DNA of 14,897 bases, from NCBI GenBank assembly GCA_018399435.1, contig JAGYOJ010000014.1, positions 1 to 14,897 on the forward strand, in the 5' to 3' direction. Shown one piece after another: positions 14,563 to 14,897 of this stretch. The stretch comes from Actinomycetota bacterium (GTDB lineage Bacteria > Actinomycetota > Humimicrobiia > Humimicrobiales > Humimicrobiaceae). A model generated the notes under the pieces. That model did no database searches and was not told where the DNA came from. It was given only the letters and a program-made list of their open reading frames with translations. Position numbers and translations under genes: made by a program. How positions within the stretch are numbered: position 1 is the stretch's first letter; each line of letters opens with the position of its first letter.

Positions 14563-14897
14563 ATGCTTAGAAAAATAGAATGCTTTATACAGCCAACAAA
14601 ACTTGAGGCCGTAAAAGACGGCCTAATTGAAGCAGGGATAGAAGGGATGTCAGTAACAGAGGTCCTTGGCTTTGGAAAGCAGAGGGGATACATAAACGGA
14701 GAGGTACCAAACAGGAAAGTTAAGCTACTTAAAAAGATAAAGCTAGAGATAGTGGTAGGAGAAGACGAGGTTGAAAAGTTTACCACTGCAATAATTAAGC
14801 TTGCTGGCACAGGTAAGATTGGATCAGGTAAAATATTTGTAATACCGGTAGAGGATGCAGTAAGGATTAGAACCTCTGAATCTGGAATAAGCGCTAT
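14563..14897 (+). CDS. glnB: PII nitrogen-regulatory protein, 3' end at window edge
   Basis: A PII-family signal-transduction protein. About 111 codons are visible and the frame runs off the right edge close to the usual C-terminus. Typical features are the N-terminal MLRKIECFIQPTKLEAVKDGL, MSVTEVLGFGKQRG before the T-loop, KIKLEIVV after it, and the ATP-binding B-loop and C-terminal part TGKIGSGKIFVIPVEDAVRIRT. PII trimers sense ATP/ADP and 2-oxoglutarate and regulate nitrogen enzymes and transporters. The T-loop (about 43-58) is one residue short of that in E. coli GlnB and has no Tyr at the position of the uridylylated Tyr51. No amtB is adjacent. The gene follows the aminotransferase by 21 nt with an AAAAGG site and is probably cotranscribed. 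GlnB versus GlnK cannot be decided. Confidence 0.9.
   Translation, partial: MLRKIECFIQPTKLEAVKDGLIEAGIEGMSVTEVLGFGKQRGYINGEVPNRKVKLLKKIKLEIVVGEDEVEKFTTAIIKLAGTGKIGSGKIFVIPVEDAVRIRTSESGISA

Overview
The window is about 15 kb of AT-rich DNA from a bacterium. Nearly all genes are on the + strand and tightly packed. Starts are often TTG, purine-rich Shine-Dalgarno sites are strong, and arginine is mostly AGG/AGA. The high density of sugar-uptake and URO-D-family genes, with no sign of respiratory functions, fits an anaerobic low-GC lineage (Bacillota, Atribacterota or a related candidate group). I cannot place it more precisely from sequence alone.

Region 1 (1-3601) is a ribose/xylose-type sugar ABC importer. 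It holds a substrate-binding lipoprotein whose 5' end is cut off by the window edge, a double-domain RbsA-like ATPase, and an RbsC-like permease. A 200-bp gap (3602-3802) follows. It carries repeated TTATCT motifs and a GC-rich hairpin, and may be a control region.

Region 2 (3803-13096) is a catabolic-looking cluster of nine genes. Two copies of a two-gene unit (A1-B1 and A2-B2) flank a URO-D-superfamily gene (U1). In each unit, B is an amidohydrolase_2-type TIM-barrel enzyme with its metal ligands intact, and A looks like a degenerate relative in which all those ligands are replaced. Then come an L-rhamnose/xylose-isomerase-like TIM-barrel protein, two more divergent URO-D-superfamily proteins (U2, U3) and a clear rhamnulokinase (RhaB). 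Isomerase plus kinase suggests that a 6-deoxyhexose or related sugar enters by the ABC importer and is isomerised and phosphorylated. No aldolase is in the window. The amidohydrolase pairs and the URO-D proteins are not part of the standard rhamnose pathway. They may prepare an unusual, modified sugar (for example a lactone, ester or O-methyl derivative), which is inference.

Region 3 (13097-14897) is a separate transcription unit. A near-perfect sigma-70-type promoter precedes a class III PLP aminotransferase, followed 21 nt later by a PII signalling protein that runs to the right edge. The PII T-loop is atypical and lacks the usual uridylylated tyrosine.

The most unusual content is the twice-repeated enzyme/pseudoenzyme amidohydrolase pair, with the same 8-nt gene overlap in both copies, set among three URO-D homologues with non-canonical metal-site residues. 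No tRNA, rRNA, CRISPR array, insertion sequence or transcription-factor gene was seen.
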